Shown: positions 33,042-43,450, counted from the first letter of the stretch. The stretch: 64,000 nucleotides of DNA from Staphylococcus argensis (GCF_002902305.1 NZ_PPPX01000001.1:1-64000); one strand, 5' to 3'. Numbers and translations are program-made. Notes: generated by a model not told the origin, from the letters alone.

Positions 33042-33240
33042 GATGATTAAATCTCCTTTTGCTGTTTGAATTAGTGTAACACAAACGTCTGTATTTGAGA
33101 CCACTCATTTTAGGATATAAGAAAAGGAATTTGAGTAGTAGAAAATCGCTATAGGTGGTTTAATTTCGCAAACGTATTTGATAACATAAATGGAGTATGA
33201 GACAACGTAGCAACAAAGCCAATATAATTCACTAATTGTA

Positions 33241-33269
33241 TTGACGGGACATCTAACTCATGTTATTAT
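33241..33269 (+). promoter_or_regulatory. Promoter of the rplGB-rpsL-rpsG-fusA operon
   Basis: TTGACG (33241-33246), 17-bp spacer, TATTAT (33264-33269), 40 bases before the first gene of the streptomycin operon. Confidence 0.8.
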
Positions 33270-33309
33270 TGTTAAGGTTGATGCAAGCAGAACTTTGGAG
33301 GATATGTAA

Positions 33310-33564
33310 ATGTCTAATGAAAAAGTTGCACGTTTTAACAAACAACGCTATGTTGTTGGTCTGAAACAAACGCTTAAAGCTTTGGACAAAGACCAAGTTA
33401 CATCATTGATTATTGCGAAAGACGTCGAAGTTTATTTGTTGACGGACGTGTTGAACAGAATCAATCATAAAGCGATACCTATTGATTATTTCGAAAGCAA
33501 GCACGCTTTAGGATCAGAGGTAGGTATCAATGTAGATGCTACAGTCGTAGCGCTACTGAAGTGA
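33310..33564 (+). CDS. L7Ae-like ribosomal protein (YbxF family)
   Basis: 84-residue protein of the L7Ae/L30e family that binds kink-turn RNA. The fold signature lies in [21 protein letters not shown]. In Bacilli it always precedes rpsL. A GGAGG-like site precedes ATG 33310. Its RNA target in vivo is not known with certainty. Confidence 0.92.
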   Translation: MSNEKVARFNKQRYVVGLKQTLKALDKDQVTSLIIAKDVEVYLLTDVLNRINHKAIPIDYFESKHALGSEVGINVDATVVALLK

Positions 33565-33658
33565 ATTAGTAAGCTGAGTCTTACTAAATTTTCTTTAACT
33601 CAAAAAATGAACCACCTGGATGTGTGGGATTATAAAACAAGAGAGGAGGACACATTCA

Positions 33659-34084
33659 ATGCCAACTATTAACCAATTGGTGCGCAAACCAAGAAAAAGC
33701 AAATCTAAAGTATCAGATTCACCAGCATTGAATAAAGGTTTCAACAGTAAAAAGAAAAGATTTACTGACTTAAACTCACCACAAAAACGTGGCGTTTGTA
33801 CTCGTGTTGGTACTATGACACCTAAAAAACCAAACTCCGCGTTACGTAAATATACACGTGTGCGTTTATCTAACAATATCGAAGTTAACGCATACATCCC
33901 TGGTATCGGCCACAACTTACAAGAACACAGTGTTGTACTTGTACGTGGTGGACGTGTAAAAGACTTACCTGGTGTGCGTTACCATATCGTTCGTGGTGCA
34001 CTTGATACTTCAGGTGTTGATGGACGTAGACAAGGACGTTCATTATACGGAACTAAGAAACCTAAAGACGAAAAGAAAAAATAA
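33659..34084 (+). CDS. rpsL: 30S ribosomal protein S12
   Basis: 141 residues; ATG 33659 after GAGAGGAGGA gives the family start [10 protein letters not shown]. Decoding-centre loop [11 protein letters not shown] keeps the lysines found in streptomycin-sensitive strains, and the second loop ([13 protein letters not shown]) carries the beta-methylthiolation-type Asp. The lysine-rich tail is a few residues longer than I recall for S. aureus. Confidence 0.97.
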   Translation: MPTINQLVRKPRKSKSKVSDSPALNKGFNSKKKRFTDLNSPQKRGVCTRVGTMTPKKPNSALRKYTRVRLSNNIEVNAYIPGIGHNLQEHSVVLVRGGRVKDLPGVRYHIVRGALDTSGVDGRRQGRSLYGTKKPKDEKKK

Positions 34085-34154
34085 GTTTAAGATTGCGTAA
34101 ATCGTGATTATAAAAATGAAATTACGACTATACTAGGAAGGGAGGATTCTCAAT

Positions 34155-34625
34155 ATGCCTCGTAAAGGTTCAGTACCAAAAAGAGACGTGTTACCAGATC
34201 CAATTCATAATTCTAAATTAGTTACTAAATTAATTAACAAAATTATGTTAGATGGTAAACGCGGTACAGCACAAAAAATCTTATACTCTGCATTCGAAAC
34301 AGTACAAGAACGTACTGGTCGTGATGCAATGGAAGTATTCGAAGAAGCTATCGACAATATCATGCCTGTATTAGAAGTTAAAGCTCGCCGTGTAGGTGGC
34401 TCTAACTACCAAGTACCAGTAGAAGTTCGCCCTGAGCGTCGTACTACATTAGGTTTACGTTGGTTAGTCAACTACGCTCGTCTTCGTGGTGAGAAAACGA
34501 TGGAAGAGCGTTTAGCTAACGAAATCTTAGATGCTGCTAACAACACAGGTGGCGCTGTTAAGAAACGTGAAGACGTTCATAAGATGGCTGAAGCCAACAA
34601 AGCATTTGCTCATTATCGTTGGTAA
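34155..34625 (+). CDS. rpsG: 30S ribosomal protein S7
   Basis: 156 residues, standard length. S7 organises the 3' head domain of 16S rRNA and autoregulates the operon in E. coli. Conserved [20 protein letters not shown] is present. GGGAGGATT precedes ATG 34155. Confidence 0.98.
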   Translation: MPRKGSVPKRDVLPDPIHNSKLVTKLINKIMLDGKRGTAQKILYSAFETVQERTGRDAMEVFEEAIDNIMPVLEVKARRVGGSNYQVPVEVRPERRTTLGLRWLVNYARLRGEKTMEERLANEILDAANNTGGAVKKREDVHKMAEANKAFAHYRW

Positions 34626-34744
34626 GATAGTTAAATTGACCCTGAGCGACAGTTGCGAATACCACAAGTATATTCCTTCTTGTGCTTAGGGCATCGCCAT
34701 ATGGATAGTATTTATTCACAGTAATACTGGAAGGAGAAAAATAC

Positions 34745-36832
34745 ATGGCTAGAGATTTTAGTTTAAAAAAGACTCGTAATATCGGTATCATGGCCCACAT
34801 CGATGCTGGTAAAACAACTGCGACTGAACGTATTCTTTACTATACTGGCCGTATCCACAAAATTGGTGAAACACACGAAGGTGCTTCACAAATGGACTGG
34901 ATGGAACAAGAGCAAGACCGTGGTATTACAATCACATCAGCTGCCACTACTGCTCAATGGAATGACCACCGTGTAAACATCATCGACACACCAGGACACG
35001 TAGACTTCACAGTAGAAGTTGAACGTTCATTACGTGTGTTAGACGGTGCGGTTACAGTACTTGACGCTCAATCAGGTGTAGAACCTCAAACAGAAACAGT
35101 TTGGCGTCAGGCTACAACTTATAGCGTTCCTCGTATCGTGTTCGTAAACAAAATGGACAAATTAGGTGCAAACTTTGAATACTCAGTAAGCACTATCCAT
35201 GATCGTTTACAAGCTAACGCTGCGCCAATTCAATTACCAATTGGTTCAGAAGACGATTTCGAAGCAATCATCGACTTAGTTAAGATGAAATGCTACAAAT
35301 ACAACAATGACTTAGGTACAGATGTTGAAGAAATCGACATCCCTGAAGATCATAAAGAAAGAGCTGAAGAAGCTCGTACTACATTAATCGAAGCTGTTGC
35401 AGAAGTCAGCGACGAATTAATGGAAAAATATCTTGGTGACGAAGAAATCTCAATCGACGAATTGAAAGAAGCAATTCGTTACGCAACAAACGAAGTAGAA
35501 TTCTACCCAGTTCTTTGTGGTTCAGCGTTCAAGAACAAAGGTGTTCAACTTATGCTTGACGCTGTTATCGATTACCTACCATCACCATTAGATGTTAAAC
35601 CAATCGTTGGTCACCGTGCTGAAGAACCAGACGAAGAAGTGGTTTGTAAAGCAGATGACGATGCAGAATTCGCTGCATTAGCATTCAAAGTTATGAGTGA
35701 CCCTTACGTTGGTAAATTAACATTCTTCCGTGTGTACTCAGGTACACTCGACGCTGGTTCTTACGTGAAGAACTCTAGTAAGAACAAACGTGAACGTGTA
35801 GGTCGTTTACTTCAAATGCATGCGAACCACCGTGAAGAGTTAAACACAGTTTACTCTGGTGACATCGCTGCAGCTGTAGGTCTTAAAGAAACTGGTACAG
35901 GTGACACTTTATGTGGCGAGAAGAATGACATTATCTTAGAATCAATGGAATTCCCAGAGCCAGTTATTCACTTATCAGTTGAACCTAAATCTAAAGCTGA
36001 CCAAGACAAGATGACTCAAGCTTTAGTTAAATTACAAGAAGAAGACCCAACATTCCGTGCGCATACTGACGACGAAACTGGACAAGTTATCATCGGCGGT
36101 ATGGGTGAGTTACACTTAGACATCTTAGTTGACCGTATGAAGAAAGAATTTAACGTTGAATGTAACGTAGGTGCGCCAATGGTTTCATACCGTGAAACAT
36201 TCAAGACACAAGCGTCAGTTCAAGGTAAATTCGCGCGTCAATCTGGTGGTCGTGGTCAATACGGTGACGTTCAAATCGAATTCACACCAAACGAAACTGG
36301 TGCAGGTTTCGAATTCGAAAACGCTATCGTTGGTGGTGTAGTTCCACGTGAATACATTCCATCAGTTGAACAAGGTCTTCAAGATGCTATGGAAAATGGT
36401 GTCTTAGCTGGATACCCATTAATCGACGTTAAAGCGAAATTATTCGATGGTTCATACCACGATGTCGACTCATCTGAAATGGCCTTCAAGATCGCTGCGT
36501 CATTAGCGCTTAAAGAAGCTGCTAAAAAATGTGATCCGGTTATCTTAGAACCAATGATGAAAGTTACAATCGAAATGCCAGAAGAATACATGGGCGACAT
36601 CATGGGTGATGTTACAGCTCGTCGTGGCCGTGTAGATGGTATGGAACCACGCGGTAACGCACAAGTTGTTAACGCATTCGTACCACTTTCTGAAATGTTC
36701 GGTTATGCAACTTCATTACGTTCTAACACTCAAGGTCGCGGTACTTACACTATGTACTTCGATCACTATGCAGAAGTACCTAAATCAATCGCTGATGAAA
36801 TCATTAAGAAAAACAGTGGTTCTGCAGAATAA
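34745..36832 (+). CDS. fusA: Elongation factor G
   Basis: 695-residue translocase GTPase. G1 AHIDAGKTT (about 18-26), G3 DTPGHVDF and G4 NKMDK are intact; domains II to V follow with the usual GRGQYGDV and C-terminal ribosome-binding segments. ATG 34745 follows AAGGAGAA. I did not attempt a residue-by-residue fusidic acid resistance check. Confidence 0.98.
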   Translation: MARDFSLKKTRNIGIMAHIDAGKTTATERILYYTGRIHKIGETHEGASQMDWMEQEQDRGITITSAATTAQWNDHRVNIIDTPGHVDFTVEVERSLRVLDGAVTVLDAQSGVEPQTETVWRQATTYSVPRIVFVNKMDKLGANFEYSVSTIHDRLQANAAPIQLPIGSEDDFEAIIDLVKMKCYKYNNDLGTDVEEIDIPEDHKERAEEARTTLIEAVAEVSDELMEKYLGDEEISIDELKEAIRYATNEVEFYPVLCGSAFKNKGVQLMLDAVIDYLPSPLDVKPIVGHRAEEPDEEVVCKADDDAEFAALAFKVMSDPYVGKLTFFRVYSGTLDAGSYVKNSSKNKRERVGRLLQMHANHREELNTVYSGDIAAAVGLKETGTGDTLCGEKNDIILESMEFPEPVIHLSVEPKSKADQDKMTQALVKLQEEDPTFRAHTDDETGQVIIGGMGELHLDILVDRMKKEFNVECNVGAPMVSYRETFKTQASVQGKFARQSGGRGQYGDVQIEFTPNETGAGFEFENAIVGGVVPREYIPSVEQGLQDAMENGVLAGYPLIDVKAKLFDGSYHDVDSSEMAFKIAASLALKEAAKKCDPVILEPMMKVTIEMPEEYMGDIMGDVTARRGRVDGMEPRGNAQVVNAFVPLSEMFGYATSLRSNTQGRGTYTMYFDHYAEVPKSIADEIIKKNSGSAE

Positions 36833-36904
36833 TAACTGAATACAACTGAATAAAGTCATATTTATTCCTAATTGTATTCGTTAGGCAGAGCAAAGTTTTA
36901 TGCA

Positions 36905-36933
36905 TTGATTTTTTGGTTAAAATGCATTATAAA
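36905..36933 (+). promoter_or_regulatory. Candidate tuf promoter
   Basis: TTGATT (36905-36910), 17-bp spacer, TATAAA (36928-36933), leaving a leader of about 155 nt before tuf. Confidence 0.7.
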
Positions 36934-36978
36934 TGAACTGTATAGGTTTGTTTAAACTATGTTAGAAACAACAGTGAA

Positions 36979-37050
36979 CTAGGAGGACTATCTTATGATA
37001 GTTTCTTCCTAGGAAGCTGATTCTCATGATGGTGAGAAACTGTCATGAGA
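36979..37050 (+). promoter_or_regulatory. Structured tuf leader with competing hairpins
   Basis: CTAGGA (36979)/TCCTAG (37007) encloses ACTATC/GATAGT. TTCTCA (37021)/TGAGAA (37033) competes with TCTCATGA (37022)/TCATGAGA (37043). A third pairing joins about 36990-37008 with 37031-37050. No terminator U-run follows, so any switching would act on translation or stability. Confidence 0.5.
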
Positions 37051-37096
37051 GATAAATAATACAAACAATTTTCTATCGAAGAGGAGAGATTCTATA

Positions 37097-38284
37097 ATGG
37101 CTAAAGAAAAATTCGATCGCTCAAAAGAACATGCCAATATCGGAACTATCGGTCACGTTGACCATGGTAAAACAACTTTAACAGCTGCAATCGCAACTGT
37201 ATTAGCAAAAAATGGTGATACTGTAGCTCAATCTTACGACATGATTGACAACGCTCCAGAAGAAAAAGAACGTGGTATCACAATCAACACTGCTCACATC
37301 GAGTACCAAACTGACAAACGTCACTACGCTCACGTTGACTGCCCAGGACACGCTGACTATGTTAAAAACATGATCACTGGTGCAGCTCAAATGGATGGCG
37401 GTATCTTAGTTGTATCTGCTGCTGACGGTCCAATGCCACAAACTCGTGAACACATTCTTTTATCACGTAACGTTGGTGTACCAGCACTTGTTGTATTCTT
37501 AAACAAAGTTGACCAAGTAGACGACGAAGAATTATTAGAATTAGTTGAAATGGAAGTTCGTGACTTATTAAGCGAATACGACTTCCCTGGTGACGATGTA
37601 CCAGTAATCGCTGGATCTGCATTAAAAGCATTAGAAGGCGACGAAGAACAAGAAAACAAAATCTTAGAATTAATGCAAGCAGTTGATGACTTCATCCCAA
37701 CTCCAGACCGTGACTCTGACAAACCATTCATGATGCCAGTTGAGGACGTATTCTCAATCACTGGTCGTGGTACTGTTGCTACAGGCCGTGTTGAACGTGG
37801 TCAAATCAAAGTTGGTGAAGAAGTTGAAATCATCGGTATGGCTGATGAGTCTCAAAAAACAACTGTTACTGGTGTAGAAATGTTCCGTAAGTTATTAGAC
37901 TACGCTGAAGCTGGTGACAACATCGGTGCGTTATTACGTGGTATTGCACGTGAAGACGTTCAACGTGGTCAAGTATTAGCTGCTCCTGGTTCAATCACAC
38001 CACACACTAAATTCAAAGCTGAAGTTTATGTATTATCTAAAGATGAAGGTGGACGTCACACTCCATTCTTCTCTAACTACCGTCCACAATTCTATTTCCG
38101 TACTACTGACGTAACTGGTGTAGTTAACTTACCAGAAGGTACAGAAATGGTTATGCCTGGTGACAACGTTGAAATGGACGTTGAATTAATTTCACCAATC
38201 GCTATCGAAGACGGTACTCGTTTCTCTATCCGTGAAGGTGGACGTACTGTAGGTTCAGGCGTTGTAACTGAAATCAAAGAATAA
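37097..38284 (+). CDS. tuf: Elongation factor Tu
   Basis: 395-residue GTPase that delivers aminoacyl-tRNA. G1 GHVDHGKT, G3 DCPGHADY and G4 NKVDQ are intact; domains II and III follow. AGGAGAG precedes ATG 37097. The coding sequence uses a narrow set of codons, as expected for a very highly expressed gene. Two terminators follow. Confidence 0.99.
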   Translation: MAKEKFDRSKEHANIGTIGHVDHGKTTLTAAIATVLAKNGDTVAQSYDMIDNAPEEKERGITINTAHIEYQTDKRHYAHVDCPGHADYVKNMITGAAQMDGGILVVSAADGPMPQTREHILLSRNVGVPALVVFLNKVDQVDDEELLELVEMEVRDLLSEYDFPGDDVPVIAGSALKALEGDEEQENKILELMQAVDDFIPTPDRDSDKPFMMPVEDVFSITGRGTVATGRVERGQIKVGEEVEIIGMADESQKTTVTGVEMFRKLLDYAEAGDNIGALLRGIAREDVQRGQVLAAPGSITPHTKFKAEVYVLSKDEGGRHTPFFSNYRPQFYFRTTDVTGVVNLPEGTEMVMPGDNVEMDVELISPIAIEDGTRFSIREGGRTVGSGVVTEIKE

Positions 38285-38302
38285 TAACGAGTATATATTT
38301 TT

Positions 38303-38332
38303 AGAGCTCCCTTTATGGGGGCTCTTTTTTTT
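38303..38332 (+). terminator. tuf terminator
   Basis: AGAGCTCCC/GGGGCTCT followed by T8, 18 bases after the tuf stop. Confidence 0.92.
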
Positions 38333-38349
38333 GACCAAACATAACTAAA

Positions 38350-38379
38350 AAGACCCGGAACGTGATGTTCCGGGTCTTT
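38350..38379. terminator. Second, bidirectional terminator after tuf
   Basis: Perfect AAGACCCGGAAC/GTTCCGGGTCTT with A-rich left and T-rich right flanks, which would isolate tuf from the toxin locus that follows. Confidence 0.85.
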
Positions 38380-38454
38380 CTCTTCTCCCTATTATAAGGA
38401 AAGTGATGCCTATGAAAGCATTAATCTCATTCTTTAGAAAGGAGACACCACACA

Positions 38455-38556
38455 GTGGTTCCTACCGAAGAAATGCTACATCTTATGATAGACTTTGAAA
38501 TGTTAATTCTAGTCTTCATAGGATTAGTTATCTCAATGATTACCATAAAAAAATAA
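38455..38556 (+). CDS. Putative holin-like type I toxin
   Basis: 33-residue peptide starting with GTG 38455, with AAAGGAG (38438) upstream. The chain has a polar start (VPTEEML), one hydrophobic helix (about 14-30, MLILVFIGLVISM) and a short lysine end. This matches the Hol_Tox/TxpA-like group of small membrane toxins. The hairpin at 38556-38585 and a structured antisense region follow, as in type I toxin-antitoxin loci. Toxicity is inferred; it was too short for routine gene calling. Confidence 0.7.
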   Translation: MVPTEEMLHLMIDFEMLILVFIGLVISMITIKK

Positions 38557-38665
38557 AATCATTCCAACTTTTGTTAGAATGATTTATTGAAATTATTCTA
38601 GCCACCGTCTAAAAACGGGCTTATAGGGTGTAAGTGTGTCCGCACTTGCACCTTCTTTAATCTAA
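38556..38665 (-). ncRNA. Candidate antisense antitoxin RNA
   Basis: On the minus strand, GGTGCAAGTGCG/CACTTACACC and CCGT/ACGG hairpins are followed by AAATCATTC/GAATGATTT with a T-rich tail (TTTATTTTTTT) running into the toxin 3' end. This looks like a roughly 110-nt RNA that would overlap the toxin mRNA. The 5' end near 38665 is a guess; only a weak promoter (TTATCG, 17 bp, TAGATT) is visible. Confidence 0.5.
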
Positions 38666-38701
38666 AGATAGCACAGTTTCTCGATAAAGTCTATCTTTAA
38701 A

Positions 38702-38959
38702 ATGACAAATCATTTCCTATTTACCGGTGATTTCTTCTGCTTTGAAGGAGATAAATGGCACACAGTCATACTACCTTCAAGCAATAGAGAAGCTTCGCTG
38801 AACAGTCTTCAACTCATTCGCGACTTAGACTTTGATGTGCTCGTACCGTGGGTTTCTATTAAAGGCGAGAGTCCGGTTTATTTTGTAAAGGATGAAGAGG
38901 AGAAACAGAAGAATATTCAATGTATTATAGATCGTGTACGTGATGGCGCAAATAGTTAA
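38702..38959 (+). pseudogene. 3' remnant of MBL-fold metallo-hydrolase gene
   Basis: The 85-residue frame (TGDFFCFEGDKWHTV, then DLDFDVLVPWVSIKG) looks like the C-terminal third of a staphylococcal MBL-fold hydrolase of about 240 residues. The N-terminal part with the HxHxDH metal motif is missing, and no ribosome site precedes the first ATG. The missing 5' part borders the toxin-antitoxin cassette, suggesting replacement or deletion. Confidence 0.65.
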
Positions 38960-39004
38960 ATTTCAATTAAAATCACTCCGTTCGAGTGAGATATTGAGTG
39001 AATA

Positions 39005-39055
39005 AAAAAGGAGTGAGATAACGCAAATCGCTAAGATTTTGTTATCCCACTTCTT
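39005..39055. terminator. Bidirectional hairpin between hydrolase remnant and M20 peptidase
   Basis: GGAGTGAGATAAC (39011) pairs with GTTATCCCACTTC (39039); A-run on the left serves as a T-run for the minus-strand peptidase. Confidence 0.65.
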
Positions 39056-39076
39056 TACTAATGTAAAAGTATAAAA

Positions 39077-40256
39077 CTATGCTTTCTCATCCTCGAACAC
39101 ATTTTCCAAATCAAGAATCTTTAAGAAAGTACTTAAAGCATATTTCAAAGCTGCCTCATCGATATCGAAATAAGGACTGTGATGCGGATGCATCGTATCT
39201 TTCTGCTCGTTACCGCAACCAGTCAAGAAGAACCCACCTGGTTTCACCGTTTGATAGTAAGAGAAGTCCTCGCCAATCATCATTAAATCGCTGTCGTGAT
39301 AAATCAGATTGAGATCTTGGGCAGCGTGTTTAATCGTTTCATAGCACTCGTGGTCGTTATCAACAGGGAGATAACCTCTAATGTATTCAAAGTCATACGT
39401 AATATCATTGGCTACTGCAAGCCCCTGCAATAGTTTCTCCATCTTATATTTAATGTGCGCTTGGATGTCTGTATCAAAGACACGAACCGTTCCACGGCAA
39501 TATGCAGAGTCTGGAATCACATTATCTGCCGAGCCAGCTTGAACCATACCGAAACTAATCACCGCATGTTTCACAGGGTCAATCGTACGCGTCACGATCT
39601 TCTGCGCACTGAGAATAAATTCAGCCATCACAACGACAGGATCAATCGTTTCGTGCGGCTTAGCACCATGCCCGCCACGACCGTGAATTGCGATGTTAAA
39701 CTCATCCGGAGAAGCCATCATCGCACCAGAGCGAGAATAAATAGTGCCTGTCGGATAGCCAGACCATAAATGATTTCCATAAATACGGTCAATGCCCTCA
39801 AGACAGCCGGCTTCAGTCATTTCTTGTGCGCCACCTGGCATCAGTTCTTCACCATGTTGGAAGATGAGCACGACATTACCGTTAAGTTGGTCTTTATGTG
39901 CCTCTAGAATTTCAGCTAACGAGAGTAGAATAGCCGTATGACCATCGTGACCACACGTGACTCACACCACTGTTGCGAGACTGGTAGTGTGACTCTCTTG
40001 CTTCTTCAATAGGTAACGCATCGAAATCAGCGCGCAAAGCAATTGTCGGACCATCGCCAAGGCCTTTAAACGTCGCTACGATACCATTGCGACCCACAGG
40101 CTGTTGTACTTCACATGACAAATCATGCAGCTTACTCAAGATATACTCGTGTGTGTGATATTCTTCAAATGATAACTCTGGATATTGATGCAAGTAACGT
40201 CGAGTTTGTATCATTGTCGTTTCATAGTCTCGTGCAAGTTCGAAACAATCTGTCAT
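39077..40256 (-). pseudogene. M20 family N-acyl-amino-acid amidohydrolase, frameshifted
   Basis: Two minus-strand frames make one M20D peptidase (hippurate hydrolase type, about 392 residues). The N-terminal part (40256 to 39912) runs YPELSFEEY, ALRADFDALP. The C-terminal part (39950 to 39077) has GHDGHTAILL, then FQHGEELMPGGA and GEDFSYY. They join if one base is restored near 39951-39955, where the metal motif HVC-GHDGH loses its frame. All else is intact, so it is either a fresh pseudogene or a sequencing error. It normally lies between tuf and kbl in the genus. Confidence 0.85.
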
Positions 40257-40550
40257 GTTTATCCTTCTCCTTACTTAATTTCACCTCATTATAACACGAT
40301 TTGCGCCTCTGCAGTAAGGTCTGAACCCGCCTTTTAAATGTGGTAGTCTTACGTGTAAAATTGACCGAGGTTATCATGATAAAAGCGCTTTCTGAAATGA
40401 CCGTATTCGCTTTTCACTCAATATAAAATAGGGTATGATAAAGATGAGGTTAGATTTAATATCATGTATAACATACGAAAGGTCAGCGAGTTGAAACATC
40501 TCGCGCCTCGACTTTCATGGTTTGTTACACATAACAAAGGAGGACTATGA

Positions 40551-41741
40551 GTGGTACAATCACTACACGATTTCTTAGATGAAAATCTCAATTACTTGAA
40601 GGAGAACGGCTTATACAACGAGGTTGATACAATTGAAGGGGCAAACGGTCCTGAAATTCAAATCGACGGCAAGAAATATATCAACCTATCTTCAAATAAC
40701 TACTTAGGCTTAGCTACAGACGAAGACTTGAAAGCTGCAGCTAAAGAAGCGATTGACAACCGCGGTGTTGGTGCTGGTGCGGTACGTTCAATCAACGGTA
40801 CGCTCGACATCCACGACGAACTCGAACAAACACTTGCTGAATTTAAAGGTACAGAAGCAGCAATCGCATACCAATCAGGTTTCAACTGTAACATGGCTGC
40901 AATTTCTGCAGTAATGAACAAGAATGATGCGATCTTATCAGATGAGTTAAACCACGCTTCTATCATCGATGGTTGCCGCTTATCTAAAGCGAAGATTATC
41001 CGCGTGAACCACTCTGATATGGACGATTTAAGAAAGAAAGCGAAAGAAGCAGTTGAATCAGGCGAGTATAACAAAGTGATGTACATTACTGACGGCGTAT
41101 TCAGCATGGATGGTGACGTTGCGAAGTTACCAGAAATCGTTGAAATCGCTGAAGAATACGGCTTACTCACTTACGTTGACGATGCGCACGGTTCAGGTGT
41201 TATGGGCAACGGCGCTGGTACAGTGAAACATTTCGGCTTACAAGATAAGATCGATTTCCAAATCGGTACATTATCTAAAGCAATCGGTGTTGTCGGCGGT
41301 TATGTTGCAGGTAGCCAACAACTCATCGATTGGTTGAAAGCACAATCTCGTCCATTCTTATTCTCAACTTCTCTTGCGCCTGGAGATACGAAAGCAGTTA
41401 CTGCTGCAGTTAAAAAGCTTATGGCATCAACAGAGCTCCACGACAAACTTTGGGATAACGCGAAATATCTTAAAGAAGGCTTACAAAAACTTGGTTTCGA
41501 CACTGGTGAATCAGAAACGCCAATTACACCAGTTATTATTGGTGATGAAAAGGATACACAAGAATTCAGTAAACGTCTTAAAGATGAAGGTATCTACGTG
41601 AAATCTATCGTCTTCCCAACAGTGCCACGCGGTACAGGACGTGTACGTAATATGCCTACTGCAGCGCATACGAAAGAAATGTTAGACAAAGCATTAGCTG
41701 CTTATGAAAAAATCGGAAAAGACATCGGCATTATTAAATAA
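40551..41741 (+). CDS. kbl: Glycine C-acetyltransferase / pyridoxal-dependent acyltransferase
   Basis: 396-residue alpha-oxoamine synthase. PLP lysine is in [12 protein letters not shown], the cofactor Asp is in [10 protein letters not shown] and [12 protein letters not shown] is conserved. Kbl cleaves 2-amino-3-oxobutyrate to glycine and acetyl-CoA in threonine breakdown. No tdh is in the window, so the partner dehydrogenase must be elsewhere. GTG 40551 follows AAAGGAGG by eight bases and gives the family start MVQSLHDFL. Confidence 0.94.
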   Translation: MVQSLHDFLDENLNYLKENGLYNEVDTIEGANGPEIQIDGKKYINLSSNNYLGLATDEDLKAAAKEAIDNRGVGAGAVRSINGTLDIHDELEQTLAEFKGTEAAIAYQSGFNCNMAAISAVMNKNDAILSDELNHASIIDGCRLSKAKIIRVNHSDMDDLRKKAKEAVESGEYNKVMYITDGVFSMDGDVAKLPEIVEIAEEYGLLTYVDDAHGSGVMGNGAGTVKHFGLQDKIDFQIGTLSKAIGVVGGYVAGSQQLIDWLKAQSRPFLFSTSLAPGDTKAVTAAVKKLMASTELHDKLWDNAKYLKEGLQKLGFDTGESETPITPVIIGDEKDTQEFSKRLKDEGIYVKSIVFPTVPRGTGRVRNMPTAAHTKEMLDKALAAYEKIGKDIGIIK

Positions 41742-41766
41742 TTATCAAATGTCAAAGACATGAATC

Positions 41767-41800
41767 ATCCCCCGTTCGCCATCTGTAGCGAGCGGGGGAT
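41767..41800 (+). terminator. kbl terminator
   Basis: ATCCCCCG/CGGGGGAT hairpin followed by TTGTTG. Confidence 0.8.
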
Positions 41801-41815
41801 TTGTTGTGCTTTGAT

Positions 41816-42256
41816 TTAGCGTTTCATTTTATCTCGAGCTTCTCTTAACGCTTTACTTTGCATAAATGGAATAACGACCCAAATAATGTGTAGCAATATC
41901 GTTAAGATGACGAGAAGGATAGGAATAAAGATTTCCATAATACTGATATCGACGATAAATGAAATAATGATAAATGCTGTGATAAACGGTAATGCACAAA
42001 CGACGACAGGTACCAATAAGACGAATTGGAATACTTGTGTTGCGAAAGAATTAATTAAGTCTAATCCTATAATTGCTAGGTAGGCTAATGTGATAATAAT
42101 TAGAAGTACTACCAGCCATCCTTCTGAAATACCATTTTGACTCTCAATATGTTTTTGATATGGCGTTAAAGTAGGTAGAATAAATAAAAACATTGTTGAT
42201 AGCCATGCTAATATACCAAAGAACACAAACATGATTTTTGAATTATTGCTATTCAT
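41816..42256 (-). CDS. Hypothetical four-helix membrane protein
   Basis: 146 residues with four predicted membrane segments (about 8-28, 45-65, 72-95 and 100-130) and a basic end (EARDKMKR). I do not recognise the family. GGAGG precedes ATG 42256. The start overlaps the stop of an upstream 40-codon frame by ATGA, hinting at translational coupling. Confidence 0.7.
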   Translation of the reverse strand: MNSNNSKIMFVFFGILAWLSTMFLFILPTLTPYQKHIESQNGISEGWLVVLLIIITLAYLAIIGLDLINSFATQVFQFVLLVPVVVCALPFITAFIIISFIVDISIMEIFIPILLVILTILLHIIWVVIPFMQSKALREARDKMKR

Positions 42257-42375
42257 CGTAAACGACCTCCATTCATTTCTGTCTTTTCTGGAGTTGAATC
42301 GTAAGGTGGACTATCTTTCTTGTATATTACATAGCAAATTAATTTGTTCTCATTAGTAAATATACCCTTTTTCAC
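42253..42375 (-). CDS. Possible 40-residue leader peptide or small protein
   Basis: A GTG-started frame of 40 residues ends SPPYDSTPEKTEMNGGRLR and its TGA overlaps the next ATG as ATGA. The C-terminal half looks protein-like and hydrophilic, and the overlap suits translational coupling with the membrane protein. No ribosome site precedes the GTG; a TATAAT-like box 11 bases before it would make the mRNA nearly leaderless. It could also be chance. Confidence 0.4.
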   Translation of the reverse strand: MKKGIFTNENKLICYVIYKKDSPPYDSTPEKTEMNGGRLR

Positions 42376-42617
42376 AATATTAATTCATTATATAGTTTGC
42401 CTATAACGATATTTTTATTTGATCATTTTTTGCGATGGTTATGGAAAATAAATGGGGTCTAGGAGAACTTTAATCATCATGAACGGGTTTCTGCTTATCA
42501 AGTCAATTAAAGGGGTTGCATTTTACCTGAGAAAGTCTTAAGATGAGTTCGTTAGAATTAATGAGCTATATGAAAATAAATATTTCATAACGACTTAGCA
42601 GAAAGAGGGGTGTCAAC

Positions 42618-43124
42618 ATGGCTGAATTTAGAGAATTAACCATGGCGGATGAAGAACGTTATTGTGAATATATTAAAGAGTGGATCGATAATGACGAACT
42701 CGTTGTCCCACGTGTGACGGACATCGTGAAATACGATGATTTCGAAGACCTTGTGAAATCACTCGAAGCGAATAAGTCGCATGACGAAAGTATCGATAAT
42801 ACAACATACTTCCTCATCGTTGAAGGAACGATCATCGGTGCGGCAAATATTCGTCATGACTTAAACCACAAATTGAAGAAAGTGGGCGGTCATGTTGGCT
42901 ATGGTGTGCGTCGCAGTTATCGCGGCCAAGGTTATGGAAGTAAGATCTTGAAAAAAGCGCTAGATTATCTATCACGTATTGATGTCAAAGAGGCGTTGGT
43001 GACGTGCGAGAAATCGAATACGTCTTCGGCGAAAGTCATCGAGAAGAATGGTGGCGAAGAAATTGAGCCGAGCGTGATGGAAGACGGTACTGAGGTGCGT
43101 CGCTTTATTATTGAAATTGCATAA
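42618..43124 (+). CDS. GNAT family N-acetyltransferase
   Basis: 168 residues with the acetyl-CoA loop VRRSYRGQGYGSKIL (motif A, about 99-113) and the C-terminal CEKSNTSSAKVIEKNGG segment typical of GNAT enzymes acting on small amines or amino acids. GAGGGG precedes ATG 42618. Monocistronic, with its own terminator. The substrate cannot be read from sequence. Confidence 0.88.
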   Translation: MAEFRELTMADEERYCEYIKEWIDNDELVVPRVTDIVKYDDFEDLVKSLEANKSHDESIDNTTYFLIVEGTIIGAANIRHDLNHKLKKVGGHVGYGVRRSYRGQGYGSKILKKALDYLSRIDVKEALVTCEKSNTSSAKVIEKNGGEEIEPSVMEDGTEVRRFIIEIA

Positions 43125-43140
43125 GATGATGTGAAATTGT

Positions 43141-43183
43141 AGAACCTAATGTGGGCTGAGGCTTGTCATTAGGTTCTTTTTTT
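43141..43183 (+). terminator. GNAT gene terminator
   Basis: AGAACCTAAT/ATTAGGTTCT with a 17-base loop followed by T6. Confidence 0.88.
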
Positions 43184-43189
43184 GGTAGT

Positions 43190-43266
43190 GGGACAGCAAT
43201 CATTGACTTCGCAATGCTGTCTCTACAAAGTGAACTTTGTCATTCCTCATTATCCACTTTGGTCCC
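43190..43266. repeat. Three-way-junction structured element
   Basis: Outer GGGAC (43190)/GTCCC (43262) encloses GACAGCA/TGCTGTC (inner CATTG/CAATG) and ACAAAGT/ACTTTGT. The shape resembles intergenic GGGAC-type repeats of staphylococci, as I recall them. No gene is seen from 43125 to 43530; a further hairpin lies at 43382-43420. Confidence 0.5.
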
Positions 43267-43381
43267 TTCGCATTAATTAACCCGATCAGCACTCATCAAC
43301 TCGCGCAAAATACTTTAAGAGACACCGTAGATACCTGAATTCATATCGTTTTTCACTCTTATGAACCCTACTTTTATTTAC

Positions 43382-43420
43382 GAGGAAAGGTCACGAAATC
43401 ATAAATTTCTGTCTTTCCTC
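43382..43420. other. Isolated hairpin
   Basis: GAGGAAAG/CTTTCCTC with inner GAAAT/ATTTC, 30 bases before the DUF3147 operon promoter. No T run in either direction; role unknown. Confidence 0.45.
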
Positions 43421-43450
43421 CTCAAGAAAGCCCTTACATTAAATTAACTA

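Noticed and set aside
38412-38500. ATG-started frame MKALISFF overlapping the holin-like toxin
   Set aside because: It has no ribosome site and overlaps the toxin in a different frame; the GTG frame has both a ribosome site and a family match.
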